Source of the DNA: Bacillota bacterium | GTDB taxonomy: Bacteria; Bacillota_A; Clostridia; Lutisporales; Lutisporaceae | Assembly (NCBI GenBank): GCA_022706865.1 | Contig: JAKJBT010000030.1 | Location: 1 to 18,014, forward strand | Length of the DNA stretch: 18,014 nucleotides | Direction of reading: 5' to 3' | Part shown: positions 6,629 through 13,756 of the stretch, one piece after another | How positions within the stretch are numbered: the first letter of the stretch is position 1 | Layout: the number at the start of each line of letters is the position of its first letter | The notes under the pieces: model-generated | What the model was told of the DNA's origin: nothing | Database searches by the model: none | Seen by the model: only the letters and a program-made list of their open reading frames with translations | Program-made: the position numbers and the translations under genes

Positions 6629-6890
6629 GAGGCTTCCTGCAATGGAGGTTACCTCCTTTTTAAATTTACCCCATCGCTTCAGCTCTAATCCCTGCTTATC
6701 TAAATCGTCATTCAAAAAGGAGCGGGTTTCTGAAAATACTTTTCGATATAATCGAAACAACAGCGGCCTTAAGGCCTTTCAGCGAACTACACAATACCCT
6801 TTTTAAACCAAACCAATTCGTTTCAGCAGGTAATCAATAGCTTAGTCCCGCGGGGTACCCCCTTACTAAGGTTATTCCTTTTCTTGAGGT
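6570..6890 (-). ncRNA. Candidate structured non-coding RNA, about 320 nt
   Basis: This gap between two minus-strand genes has its own consensus promoter (6925-6897) and a strong terminator (6591-6577 with 6628-6614). In between there is no frame with a start codon and a matching ribosome binding site. The longest open stretch on this strand (about 61 codons, 6778-6593) has no ATG and no ribosome binding site. The transcript would be rich in local pairing: CTTAGT/ACTAAG around GGGGTACCCC near the 5' end, GGCCTTAAGGCC, TTTCGAT-TAT-ATCGAAA, and GCGATGGGG with CTCCATTGC. I compared it by eye with 6S, tmRNA, RNase P, SRP RNA, T-box and common riboswitches and saw no convincing match. A decayed gene fragment is the main alternative. 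Confidence 0.5.
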
Positions 6891-6896
6891 AACTTC

Positions 6897-6925
6897 ATTA
6901 TATAACTTACTGAATATTCTGTCAA
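6897..6925 (-). promoter_or_regulatory. Consensus sigma-A promoter of the candidate RNA
   Basis: Minus strand TTGACA (6925-6920), exactly 17 bp, then TATAAT (6902-6897): both boxes match the consensus perfectly. It lies after the terminator of the aminotransferase gene and faces the 330-nt region without a gene, so it should give a strong independent transcript starting near 6890. Confidence 0.75.
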
Positions 6926-6982
6926 TAATTGACGGAAAAATATTATTGTTTATCTTTTAACTATCATATAATAATTTCTGGA

Positions 6983-7020
6983 AATAAAAGTTCACCACGA
7001 ATACAACCTTCATGGTGAAC
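6983..7020 (-). terminator. Terminator of the aminotransferase gene
   Basis: GTTCACCA (7020-7013 on the minus strand) pairs with TGGTGAAC (6997-6990), followed by TTTTATTTCC. It lies about 20 nt beyond the stop codon of the aminotransferase gene and separates it from the RNA promoter. Confidence 0.75.
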
Positions 7021-7040
7021 TTCATTAGCTTATACGGAGT

Positions 7041-8186
7041 TTATTTCATTAAATGCTGCTGAATTATGCCCACACCTTTTCCAAGCTCCACAGGTATTCC
7101 TGCTCTGCATAATGCCCTTTCTACGGCTGCAATAACAGACACCATATCATGCTTGTCAATATTGCCCATATGGCCCAGCCTGAACATTCTTCCAGCATAG
7201 GCTGCCAGGCCTCCTGCCACCATGATGCCTTCCTCTGCCAAAAGGCCTCTGAATTTTGCATCATCTACTCCTTCAGGATAAACAAGGTTGGATAATGTGG
7301 CTGCCCTGCAGCCTTTCTTTGCCAATACTCTGAATCCCAGGGCTTCTAATGCTGCCTGCATTGCTGCACCGGTTTTTTTATGTCTTGCATACCTGTTTTC
7401 TATTCCTTCTTCCTTTATTATCCTCACCGATTCCTTCAAAGCCCATATCATATTTACAGCCGGTGTGGCAAAATACTTGGCCGTATCCTTCATTATAGGA
7501 AGCCATTTTTCAAAATCTATGTAGAATTCGGGAATGCTTCCTAAGCTTTTGCGCCTTTCCAGTGCTTTAGGGCTTGCCCAGAGCATTGTCAGCCCCGGGG
7601 CAACGCCAAAGGCTTTCTGTGAGCCTGTAAACAATATATCTATTCCCATGGCGTCAACATCTTCAGGCTCTCCTGCCGTAGCACAAACACCATCAACTAT
7701 GTAAACCGTCTCCGGAAATTCCTTCATCATCCTGCCAATTTCCGCAACCGGCGCACAAGCCCCCGTGGAAGTATCAACATGAGTAACTGTCATAGCCGCG
7801 TATTTTTTCTCTTTCAGCTTTTCTTTTATTTTTTCAACAGGTACCGTTTCGCCCCATTCGCTGGAAATCACATCTGCATTCAAGCCTTTTCTGCTGCATA
7901 GGTCTATGAACCGGTCCCCAAAAAATCCGTGAGATACTATAAGCACATTGTCGCCTTCCTTTGTAGTATTGGCAATGGCCATTTCCATCCCCATGGTACC
8001 GGTGCCTGCAACAACAAATACTTCTCCGCTGCAATTAAGCAAAGACTTCAAATCCTCCAGAAGCTCCTTAAAATCCTTTACAAAAGCCGGATCTCCAAAA
8101 GCAACAGTCTCTCTCCCCATCTGTTCCTGGATGGACCTGGCTACGGGAGTGGGTCCCGGAATCATTAACAGTTTCCTGGTTTTCAT
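7041..8186 (-). CDS. Class V PLP-dependent aminotransferase (alanine/serine-glyoxylate type)
   Basis: A 381-residue soluble enzyme of the alanine-glyoxylate / serine-pyruvate / ureidoglycine-glyoxylate aminotransferase family. It begins with the family start LLMIPGPTPV. GTGTMGMEMA binds the cofactor phosphate, and VDGVCATAGEPEDVD supplies the Asp for the pyridine nitrogen. The Schiff-base lysine is Lys191 in TGSQKAFG, and MFRLGHMG has the substrate-carboxylate Arg. Length is normal. The ATG follows AAAGGAGG. The gene is single, with its own promoter and terminator, and divergent from a sigma-54 activator. Its promoter is sigma-A type, so the activator is not an obvious regulator of it. The true amino donor cannot be read from sequence, and no purine-degradation genes are nearby to favour ureidoglycine. 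Confidence 0.9.
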   Translation of the reverse strand: MKTRKLLMIPGPTPVARSIQEQMGRETVAFGDPAFVKDFKELLEDLKSLLNCSGEVFVVAGTGTMGMEMAIANTTKEGDNVLIVSHGFFGDRFIDLCSRKGLNADVISSEWGETVPVEKIKEKLKEKKYAAMTVTHVDTSTGACAPVAEIGRMMKEFPETVYIVDGVCATAGEPEDVDAMGIDILFTGSQKAFGVAPGLTMLWASPKALERRKSLGSIPEFYIDFEKWLPIMKDTAKYFATPAVNMIWALKESVRIIKEEGIENRYARHKKTGAAMQAALEALGFRVLAKKGCRAATLSNLVYPEGVDDAKFRGLLAEEGIMVAGGLAAYAGRMFRLGHMGNIDKHDMVSVIAAVERALCRAGIPVELGKGVGIIQQHLMK

Positions 8187-8209
8187 AGAAATCCTCCTTT
8201 TTTACTATT

Positions 8210-8265
8210 GGTAAAATAATATTTACCTATACTTTAATTATGGGTCCTATTCCATGTAATGTCAA
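8210..8265 (-). promoter_or_regulatory. Sigma-A promoter of the aminotransferase gene with palindromic leader site
   Basis: Minus strand TTGACA (8265-8260), 17 bp, CATAAT (8242-8237). Just downstream, at about +3 to +20, is the inverted repeat GGTAAA-N6-TTTACC (8210-8227). It could be an operator that blocks early transcription, or a small RNA hairpin ahead of the ribosome binding site. Confidence 0.65.
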
Positions 8266-8369
8266 GGAATGAATTACCACATGTCTTTCCATTGCGGGCA
8301 TCTTATGATAAGCTATTAATGTACCCTGCAAATATCAGTGGTTAAATATGGTTTTAAGGAGGTGTTCCC

Positions 8370-10160
8370 GTGTCATATTTAAAGCTTATTGATTATAAAA
8401 TTCAATCCTTGGCAGAGTCGCTTTCATCCATACTCAATGTGGAAACCACCGTAGTCGATGAGCATTTGCTGAGAATCGCAGGAACAGGAGACTTTTACCA
8501 TCGTATTAATGAAAGCAGCCCCGAAAATTCGTTATTCGCAAAAGTTTTAAAAAGCGGAAAAGCAGAGTTAAACCTATACGATAAAAAAAATCCTATATGT
8601 CAGACCTGCAATAGTTCTGATACCTGCAAAGAGCTTAAAAGCATGATTCTTCCGATAAAAGTTGAGAATGATATTATCGGTGTTGCAAGCTTTGTATCCT
8701 TTAATGCCGCCCAGGATCAGCTTATGGTTGAGAAAAAAGAGGAATATCTTGAACTGCTTAAGCATTTTGCGGAAAGCATTGAAAAAGAGATAATGAGCAT
8801 CAAGATGGTGAATAAGCTCAATATGGGCATAGCCGAAATTAACGGCATCATAAACTCCATAAACAGAAGCATTATCATATTGAATAAAGAGCAGCGGATT
8901 ATTTATATAAATTCTAAAGCAATAAAATCCCTGAATATTAATTTTTCAGCCGATAAGATCATAAACAAAAGAATCAGCAGCATTATTAAGAATTTTAAAG
9001 CAGAGGATACTAATAATAAGGAAGTCATAGGCAGCTGGACAATAAGCGGCAAGCCGGTAAAAGTCATATATAAAATAAATTATATAATACTCGACAATAA
9101 AAACGTCTCAACTATAATTAATTTTGATACCCTGGATGAAATAATCAGCATAGCAATGACTTACAACAGCGATGATGAAACGACCTTCGAAAACATTATC
9201 GGACGCAGCCAGATAATGCAGGATGTTATAGAAAAAGCAAAAATAGCTGCTAAATCCGATTCCACAATATTTCTGCACGGCACAAGCGGTACCGGCAAGG
9301 AGTTGTTTGCCAGATCCATACACAATGCAAGCTACAGAAAAGACGGCCCTTTTGTTGCGGTAAACTGTGCCGCCCTGCCGGAAAACCTTATCGAATCGGA
9401 ACTCTTCGGTTATGAAAAAGGCGCTTTTACAGGAGCAAGTCAAAAAGGCAAAACAGGAAAGTTCGAACAGGCTAATAACGGTACATTGTTTCTTGATGAG
9501 ATTGCAGACCTCCCTCTGCATCTTCAGGCAAAGCTGCTAAGGGTTCTTCAGGATAAAAAGATTGACAGGATAGGCGGCTCCTCTCAGATAAATGTTAATG
9601 TCAGAATAATTTCCGCTACTCATAAAAACCTTGAGGAAATGGTAAGGAATAATGAATTCAGGGAAGACTTATTCTACAGGCTGAATGTAATACCCCTGCA
9701 CCTGCCGTCCTTAAAGGACAGAGGAGAAGATGTCCTCCTGTGTTCTGAATATATTATCAAAAAATTATGCCTTAAGATGAACAAATCCCCAAAACGTATT
9801 TCCAAGGATGTAGAAACAATGTTCATGGGCTATAGTTGGCCCGGAAATGTGAGAGAACTGGAAAATGTCCTGGAGTATGCCATTAATTTTTCCTTTGATG
9901 ATGAAATAACCGCAGAAAATCTGCCTGAGTATTTTCTGGCCAAATATGCAAAGAAAGATAATGTTGATGAATCCATCAATATTGAATCACCGGAAATCGA
10001 TAACTTAAAGAGCCTGGATGACATAACCAAAGAATATGAAAAAAAGCTTTTAAGAAATCTTTTAAGTAGATACGGCAATGATACCGCAGCGAAGAAGAAA
10101 ATCGCAGAAAAGCTCGGAATGAGCATTACTACCCTCTATAGAAAATTAAACGATTATTAA
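8370..10160 (+). CDS. Sigma-54-dependent transcriptional activator (PAS-AAA+-Fis), CdsR-like
   Basis: A 596-residue enhancer-binding activator. The N-terminal sensor (1-140) looks GAF-like and has a cysteine cluster, Cys77, Cys80 and Cys86 (CQTCNSSDTC), that could bind a metal, a cluster or a redox signal. A PAS-like domain (about 155-265, IIILNKEQRIIYINS) follows. The AAA+ domain has Walker A GTSGTGKE at 304-311, the sigma-54 contact loop GAFTGA at 351-356, Walker B GTLFLDEIADLP and WPGNVRELENVLE. The C-terminus is a Fis-type helix-turn-helix (AAKKKIAEKLGMSITTLYRKL). The GTG start follows AAGGAGGTG. It is convergent with the L-cysteine desulfidase gene, which has a -24/-12 promoter. In Clostridioides difficile a sigma-54 regulator, CdsR, controls the cysteine desulfidase CdsB, so the same link is likely here. 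Confidence 0.9.
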   Translation: MSYLKLIDYKIQSLAESLSSILNVETTVVDEHLLRIAGTGDFYHRINESSPENSLFAKVLKSGKAELNLYDKKNPICQTCNSSDTCKELKSMILPIKVENDIIGVASFVSFNAAQDQLMVEKKEEYLELLKHFAESIEKEIMSIKMVNKLNMGIAEINGIINSINRSIIILNKEQRIIYINSKAIKSLNINFSADKIINKRISSIIKNFKAEDTNNKEVIGSWTISGKPVKVIYKINYIILDNKNVSTIINFDTLDEIISIAMTYNSDDETTFENIIGRSQIMQDVIEKAKIAAKSDSTIFLHGTSGTGKELFARSIHNASYRKDGPFVAVNCAALPENLIESELFGYEKGAFTGASQKGKTGKFEQANNGTLFLDEIADLPLHLQAKLLRVLQDKKIDRIGGSSQINVNVRIISATHKNLEEMVRNNEFREDLFYRLNVIPLHLPSLKDRGEDVLLCSEYIIKKLCLKMNKSPKRISKDVETMFMGYSWPGNVRELENVLEYAINFSFDDEITAENLPEYFLAKYAKKDNVDESINIESPEIDNLKSLDDITKEYEKKLLRNLLSRYGNDTAAKKKIAEKLGMSITTLYRKLNDY

Positions 10161-10177
10161 TCTTTGCAATAACAACA

Positions 10178-10216
10178 GCAAACTGCTCAAACCAAAAAAC
10201 GGCTTGAGCAGTTCGT
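10178..10216. terminator. Bidirectional terminator between activator and desulfidase genes
   Basis: AACTGCTCAA (10181-10190) pairs perfectly with TTGAGCAGTT (10204-10213); the loop holds a run of A/T. It lies between stop codons at 10160 (+) and 10231-10229 (-). Plus strand continues CGTTATTTATT, minus strand TGCTGTTGTT, so it is a modest terminator in both directions. Confidence 0.7.
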
Positions 10217-10228
10217 TATTTATTGTGT

Positions 10229-11506
10229 CTATTTATCAAGCATTATATTTATTATTTCAACATCAGTGCCTTCCATTCCCTTTCTGCCTACTCTTCCAAA
10301 GCTTTTGATAGTTTCCTCAACTCCGCTTTTAACAAGTCCTTCACCGCTTCTAAATACCTTACCCTTTGCGCTTAGCTGGTATCCTAAAATTGCCGCACCG
10401 ACAGCGGAAGATATTTTTGCGGCGCAGGAGGGCTTTGCTCCGTCACAGACCATACCTCCTACGGTTGCTATTGTATTGATGATTGTGCTGGAAATCTCTT
10501 TATAACTGCCTCCGTTAAGGTATGCTATCCCCGCACCGCTTCCCGCCGCAGCACTTACAGCACCGCAATATGCCGAAAGATTGCCTATTTGGGCTTTCTG
10601 ATGGATGGAAACAAGATTGCTTATTATCAATGCCCTAAAGAGCTTTTCTTCACTTGCCTTTAATTCCCTTGCATACTCAATTACAGGAACAGATACCGTA
10701 ATCCCCTGATTTCCGCTGCCTGAGTTAATGACTACCGGCAGTGAACAACCGCTCATTCTGGCATCGCTTCCGGCAGCAGCCATGGCCCTTGCCCTTACCG
10801 TTACGTCATTGCCGTAGTTTTCCAGAAGTGTCTTTCCGACACTGACACCATAATCATTCCTGATGCCTTCCTCTGCAATAGCTGTGTTTACTATTACCTG
10901 TTTTTCAAGAAGTTCACGCAGTATGTTCAAATCAACAGTTTCAGCAAATTCCAGAATATCCTTTACATTGAGAAGGGTTTTGTCTCCGGCTAATTTGGGG
11001 TCTCTGCTGTCGCCCTTATTATTCTCAAAAAGAACCTTTCCGTCTTTTACAATTTTAATTATGTTGGTATGTGCATCTTCAATATAGACCTCTGCGGATT
11101 CATTTCCCGCATACACCTTTGCTTCAATATAAAGGTTGTCCACTCCTTTCAGGTGATACACCTTGCAGTAATCTTCCTCAGTTAATCTTTTTATCTTACT
11201 GTATTGTTCCTTCTTAACACTTTCCAACACCTGCAGCCCTCTGTCAGGATCTCCTCCTACGACTCCCGCAACAGCTGCAGCATCGATGCCTATAAGCCCG
11301 CCGGTATTTGGTACCACAACGCCTTTTACGTTTTTTACAATATTACCGCTGCATCCTACCTCTATCCTTTCCGGTACTTTTCCCAGAACCGACCTGGCCT
11401 TAGCTGCCGCATAGGCAATTGCTATGGGCTCGGTACAACCAAGGGCTTCAATTAATTCACTTTTCAAGATAAGAATATAGTTTTCCATTACCTTTTTGCT
11501 TAACAT
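10229..11506 (-). CDS. L-cysteine desulfidase family (Fe-S), CdsB/CyuA-like
   Basis: The likely reaction is breakdown of L-cysteine to pyruvate, ammonia and sulfide in the cytoplasm. Conserved residues match the Fe-S desulfidase family described for Methanocaldococcus MJ1025: an early LGCTEPIA Cys, then SAYCGAV, and the pair VCDGAKPSCA with the expected seven-residue spacing. Gly-rich segments (SGSGNQG, AAGSGAGIAYLNGG) are those of the UPF0597/serine dehydratase alpha fold. I prefer ATG 11506 (425 aa): GAGGGATGA precedes it, relatives start alike (MLSKKVMENYILILKSEL), and the sigma-54 start point near 11542 leaves a normal leader. The frame is open to 11536. Serine dehydratase activity is the main alternative, but the absence of a beta subunit argues for desulfidase. 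Confidence 0.88.
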   Translation of the reverse strand: MLSKKVMENYILILKSELIEALGCTEPIAIAYAAAKARSVLGKVPERIEVGCSGNIVKNVKGVVVPNTGGLIGIDAAAVAGVVGGDPDRGLQVLESVKKEQYSKIKRLTEEDYCKVYHLKGVDNLYIEAKVYAGNESAEVYIEDAHTNIIKIVKDGKVLFENNKGDSRDPKLAGDKTLLNVKDILEFAETVDLNILRELLEKQVIVNTAIAEEGIRNDYGVSVGKTLLENYGNDVTVRARAMAAAGSDARMSGCSLPVVINSGSGNQGITVSVPVIEYARELKASEEKLFRALIISNLVSIHQKAQIGNLSAYCGAVSAAAGSGAGIAYLNGGSYKEISSTIINTIATVGGMVCDGAKPSCAAKISSAVGAAILGYQLSAKGKVFRSGEGLVKSGVEETIKSFGRVGRKGMEGTDVEIINIMLDK

Positions 11507-11552
11507 TAATTCATCCCTCGCTCTCCTGTAAAACATATATTAAATATGATAT

Positions 11553-11568
11553 TGCAATTCCCATGCCA
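11553..11568 (-). promoter_or_regulatory. Sigma-54 (-24/-12) promoter of the desulfidase gene
   Basis: The minus strand reads TGGCATGGGAATTGCA (11568-11553). This fits TGGCAC-N5-TTGCA, with the invariant GG and GC at exactly the right spacing and one mismatch (T for C). Initiation would be near 11542, about 35 nt before the ATG at 11506. The activator encoded at 8370-10160 is the obvious candidate to work on it. Confidence 0.85.
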
Positions 11569-11665
11569 TGCTCAGATAGTTCACGCCATAACCCTTGTCA
11601 CTGACCGAGTTTACTAATTCTGCACACTAAATATTGCCTACAGTAAAAAGTGTATTTTAAAAATA

Positions 11666-11720
11666 ATATTTTCATTTATGCAAAATTTCTTTTATTTATG
11701 AAAATATCATTCCGTTTATG
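11666..11720. promoter_or_regulatory. Candidate regulator-binding array in the divergent intergenic region
   Basis: ATATTTTCAT (11666-11675) and ATGAAAATAT (11698-11707) are perfect 10-bp inverted arms, with centres 32 bp apart. Overlapping them are three TTTATG boxes at 11675-11680, 11695-11700 and 11715-11720, exactly 20 bp apart and so on one face of the helix. The centre is roughly 145 bp upstream of the sigma-54 start, a usual enhancer distance. The third box overlaps the -35 of the IclR-type gene. Confidence 0.5.
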
Positions 11721-11768
11721 ACACCGTATGCATTAATATGATATAATATGCGCAAGCGCATATTATAT
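11718..11768 (+). promoter_or_regulatory. Promoter of the IclR-type gene inside a 28-bp palindrome
   Basis: ATGACA (11718-11723), an 18-bp spacer and TATAAT (11742-11747) with an upstream TATG extended -10 form the promoter. ATATAATATGCGC (11741-11753) and GCGCATATTATAT (11756-11768) are perfect 13-bp inverted arms around AA. The palindrome starts at the -10 box and is centred on the expected start point, so a bound protein would block initiation. A T-run follows, but the left arm is not transcribed from this promoter, which argues against a terminator. Confidence 0.6.
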
Positions 11769-11842
11769 CTTTTTATTTAACTGCCGCGAGCAAACGCATA
11801 AATCCTGTAATAATCTTATATTACATCAGGAGCTGATTAAGA

Positions 11843-12628
11843 TTGGATAGTATTAACGAGAAAAATACAAAGACCATTGGGTCTGTTATAAAAGCTGTTG
11901 AAATTCTGGAAGAACTGGCTGAATCGGAAGAAGGGCTCGGGCTGACGGAAATAAGCAACAGGCTTAATTATGGAGTCAGTGCAACCTACCATATCCTCAA
12001 TACATTAAAGTTGCATAACATAATTGAGCAGAATAAAAAAACAAAGAAATACAGAATAGGTGTCGGCTTGTTCAGAATAAGCAGCAAGGCCAAAAGCCAG
12101 TATTCCCTGGCGAACCTTGCCATGCCTTTTCTGGACAAACTAAGGGCAATAGTTGACGAGACCAGTAACCTGTTGGTATTAGACGGAAATGAAGTGTTAT
12201 ATATTGCTCAGTCTGAAAGTACCAAGCTTTTAAAAATGTTTACTCAGCTCGGGGCAAAGGCTCCTCTGTACTGTACAGGCGGCGGCAAAGCGATTTTAGC
12301 CTATAAGCCCCTTAGCTTCCAAGAGCTTGCCCTGAGTAAAATCAACTTTCAAAAGTATACTGAGAATACTATTGTCACAGCAGATGAAATGCGAAAAGAA
12401 TTAGAAACCATAAAAAAGCAAGGCTATTCAATAGATAACGAGGAAAGGGAAAAGGGGATTACTTGTGTAGCCGCTCCGATATTTGATTGCTATGGCGAGG
12501 TTATTGCAGCCGTAAGCATATCAGGCCCCAGCTACAGAATAAAAGAAAAGGATTTAAACAGCATAATATCCAGTGTGGTTCTGACAGCAAAAAAAATATC
12601 AGCTAATTTGGGCTATGCAGAAAAATGA
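11843..12628 (+). CDS. IclR-family transcriptional regulator
   Basis: A 261-residue regulator. The N-terminal winged helix-turn-helix (about 10-75) has GLTEISNRLNYGVSATYHILNTL and the wing KKTKKYRIGVGLFRIS. The C-terminal IclR effector domain (about 90-255) shows LYCTGGGKAILAY, the loop that usually reads HCTALGKALLA, and GYSIDNEEREKGITCVAAPIFD, which lines the ligand pocket. Length is standard. Start is TTG 11843, with AGGAG at 11828-11832 ten nt upstream. It is divergent from the desulfidase gene and shares a 336-bp region with it, so it may control itself and that gene. The ligand is unknown; IclR proteins typically sense small organic acids. It is convergent with a diguanylate cyclase gene, with only 8 bp between the stop codons and no terminator hairpin. 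Confidence 0.9.
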   Translation: MDSINEKNTKTIGSVIKAVEILEELAESEEGLGLTEISNRLNYGVSATYHILNTLKLHNIIEQNKKTKKYRIGVGLFRISSKAKSQYSLANLAMPFLDKLRAIVDETSNLLVLDGNEVLYIAQSESTKLLKMFTQLGAKAPLYCTGGGKAILAYKPLSFQELALSKINFQKYTENTIVTADEMRKELETIKKQGYSIDNEEREKGITCVAAPIFDCYGEVIAAVSISGPSYRIKEKDLNSIISSVVLTAKKISANLGYAEK

Positions 12629-12636
12629 ATGCGCTG

Positions 12637-13584
12637 TCAGGATAATATAACTTTGTTTCTTCCGCCGGATTTTGCTGTCAATAAAGCATCATCCACCCGT
12701 GAAACAAACTGATCAATGCTTTCACCGGTCTTATATTCGCCTACCCCTGTGCTTATAGTGATTTTATCATGTTGTATCCCAAAGTTGTTTTCCTCTATTG
12801 ATTTCCTCACTCTTTCCGCAACCTTATATGCATTTTCGGAGGCTTTTCCGGGCATAAGTATGATAAATTCGTCTCCGCCCCATCGAAACAGCTTATCCTC
12901 TTGTCCTATTGAAGCTTTGACTATCTCCGATACTTCCTGCAAAATCCGGTCGCCCCAATTATGTCCGTAAATGTCGTTTATCAGCTTGAAGCAGTCGATA
13001 TCAAACATGATAATTGAAAAAGGGCTGCCGTGCATTTCTTTCATGCCAACAGCAGATTCAACGTATTCCTCAAATCTTCGCCTGTTGTATGCCCCTGTCA
13101 GAATGTCAAAGGTTGCAAGCTTCTCAAGCTCCCTGTTCGCAGCCTCCAGCTCATTATAGTATTTTTTTAATTCATTCTCATGTACTTTCTTTTCAGTGAC
13201 ATCCCTCGTAACACCGATATAACCCAGGAATTTGTTACGCTTGAAAACCGGCTTAACAGAAACCTCGACCCAAATTAACCCGTTATCCTTGCGAATGAAC
13301 TGAAGGTCATACATCATGATTCCGCTTGAATCACAGGATTTTCTGTTTTGTTCGTTTTTCTTCCATTGGTCCAATACAAACTCCCTCGACTCCGGAACAA
13401 GAAAATCCGTCATTCTTTTTCCTATCATTTCACTGGTATCGTATCCTGTCACTTCCTTGCACGCCGGGCTTATGTAGATAAACAACAAGTTGGTATCCAA
13501 TTCCCAGATAACATCCTTAATGTTTTCAACTACATATTTAAAACGGATATACTGCTTATAATCATCAGACGTAACTTCTTTCAT
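12637..13584 (-). CDS. PAS-GGDEF diguanylate cyclase
   Basis: A 315-residue cytoplasmic enzyme predicted to make cyclic di-GMP from two GTP. A PAS domain with PAC segment (about 12-130: FKYVVENIKDVIWELDTNLLFIY, GYIGVTRDVTEKK) senses an unknown signal. A short coiled-coil linker (ELKKYYNELEAANRELEKL) leads to a GGDEF domain with DILTGAYNRRRFEE, MFDIDCFKLINDIYGH and the intact active-site motif RWGGDEF. The allosteric I-site RxxD, normally five residues before GGDEF, reads GQED, so product inhibition there is probably lost. There are no membrane segments and no EAL domain. The ATG at 13584 follows AGGTGAAAGG; the frame is open 20 codons further but lacks a ribosome binding site there. Confidence 0.92.
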   Translation of the reverse strand: MKEVTSDDYKQYIRFKYVVENIKDVIWELDTNLLFIYISPACKEVTGYDTSEMIGKRMTDFLVPESREFVLDQWKKNEQNRKSCDSSGIMMYDLQFIRKDNGLIWVEVSVKPVFKRNKFLGYIGVTRDVTEKKVHENELKKYYNELEAANRELEKLATFDILTGAYNRRRFEEYVESAVGMKEMHGSPFSIIMFDIDCFKLINDIYGHNWGDRILQEVSEIVKASIGQEDKLFRWGGDEFIILMPGKASENAYKVAERVRKSIEENNFGIQHDKITISTGVGEYKTGESIDQFVSRVDDALLTAKSGGRNKVILS

Positions 13585-13719
13585 ACCTTTCACCTGCAAT
13601 CGACATAATCTGCTATATTTATAATTATTATACTGAATTAACAAATAAAAAGATACAATTTATTACAAGTTTTTCTATTTCGTATTTATTCCTTTGTTCC
13701 GTATATGCTTTCCTATGGT

Positions 13720-13756
13720 AAAAGCTGCACATCACCCTGTTCGTGTGACAGCTTTA
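13720..13756 (-). terminator. Terminator of the four-gene operon, overlapping its last codons
   Basis: Minus strand AAAGCTG (13755-13749) pairs with CAGCTTT (13727-13721), with CACA/TGTG continuing inside, then a short TTTTACC. The loop holds the stop codon of the dehydratase gene (13734-13732). The T-run is short, so termination may be partial. Confidence 0.5.

Noticed and set aside
6593..6778. Open frame of about 61 codons on the minus strand inside the candidate RNA
   Set aside because: It has no ATG and no ribosome binding site before any TTG or GTG, it ends inside the terminator stem, and I recognise no family. A gene remnant remains possible, so I mention it but do not call it.
6612..6806. 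Open frame of 64 codons on the plus strand
   Set aside because: It lacks a ribosome binding site, runs through palindromes of the candidate RNA and shows no protein-like pattern.
6841..6870. T-box-like sequence GGGGGTACCCCGCGGG
   Set aside because: It resembles the T-box antiterminator core but lies at the 5' end of the transcript, far from any terminator, and no aminoacyl-tRNA synthetase or amino-acid gene follows directly.
11741..11775. Palindrome plus T-run as an intrinsic terminator
   Set aside because: The promoter's own start point lies in the middle of the palindrome, so the left arm is not in the transcript; an operator explains it better.
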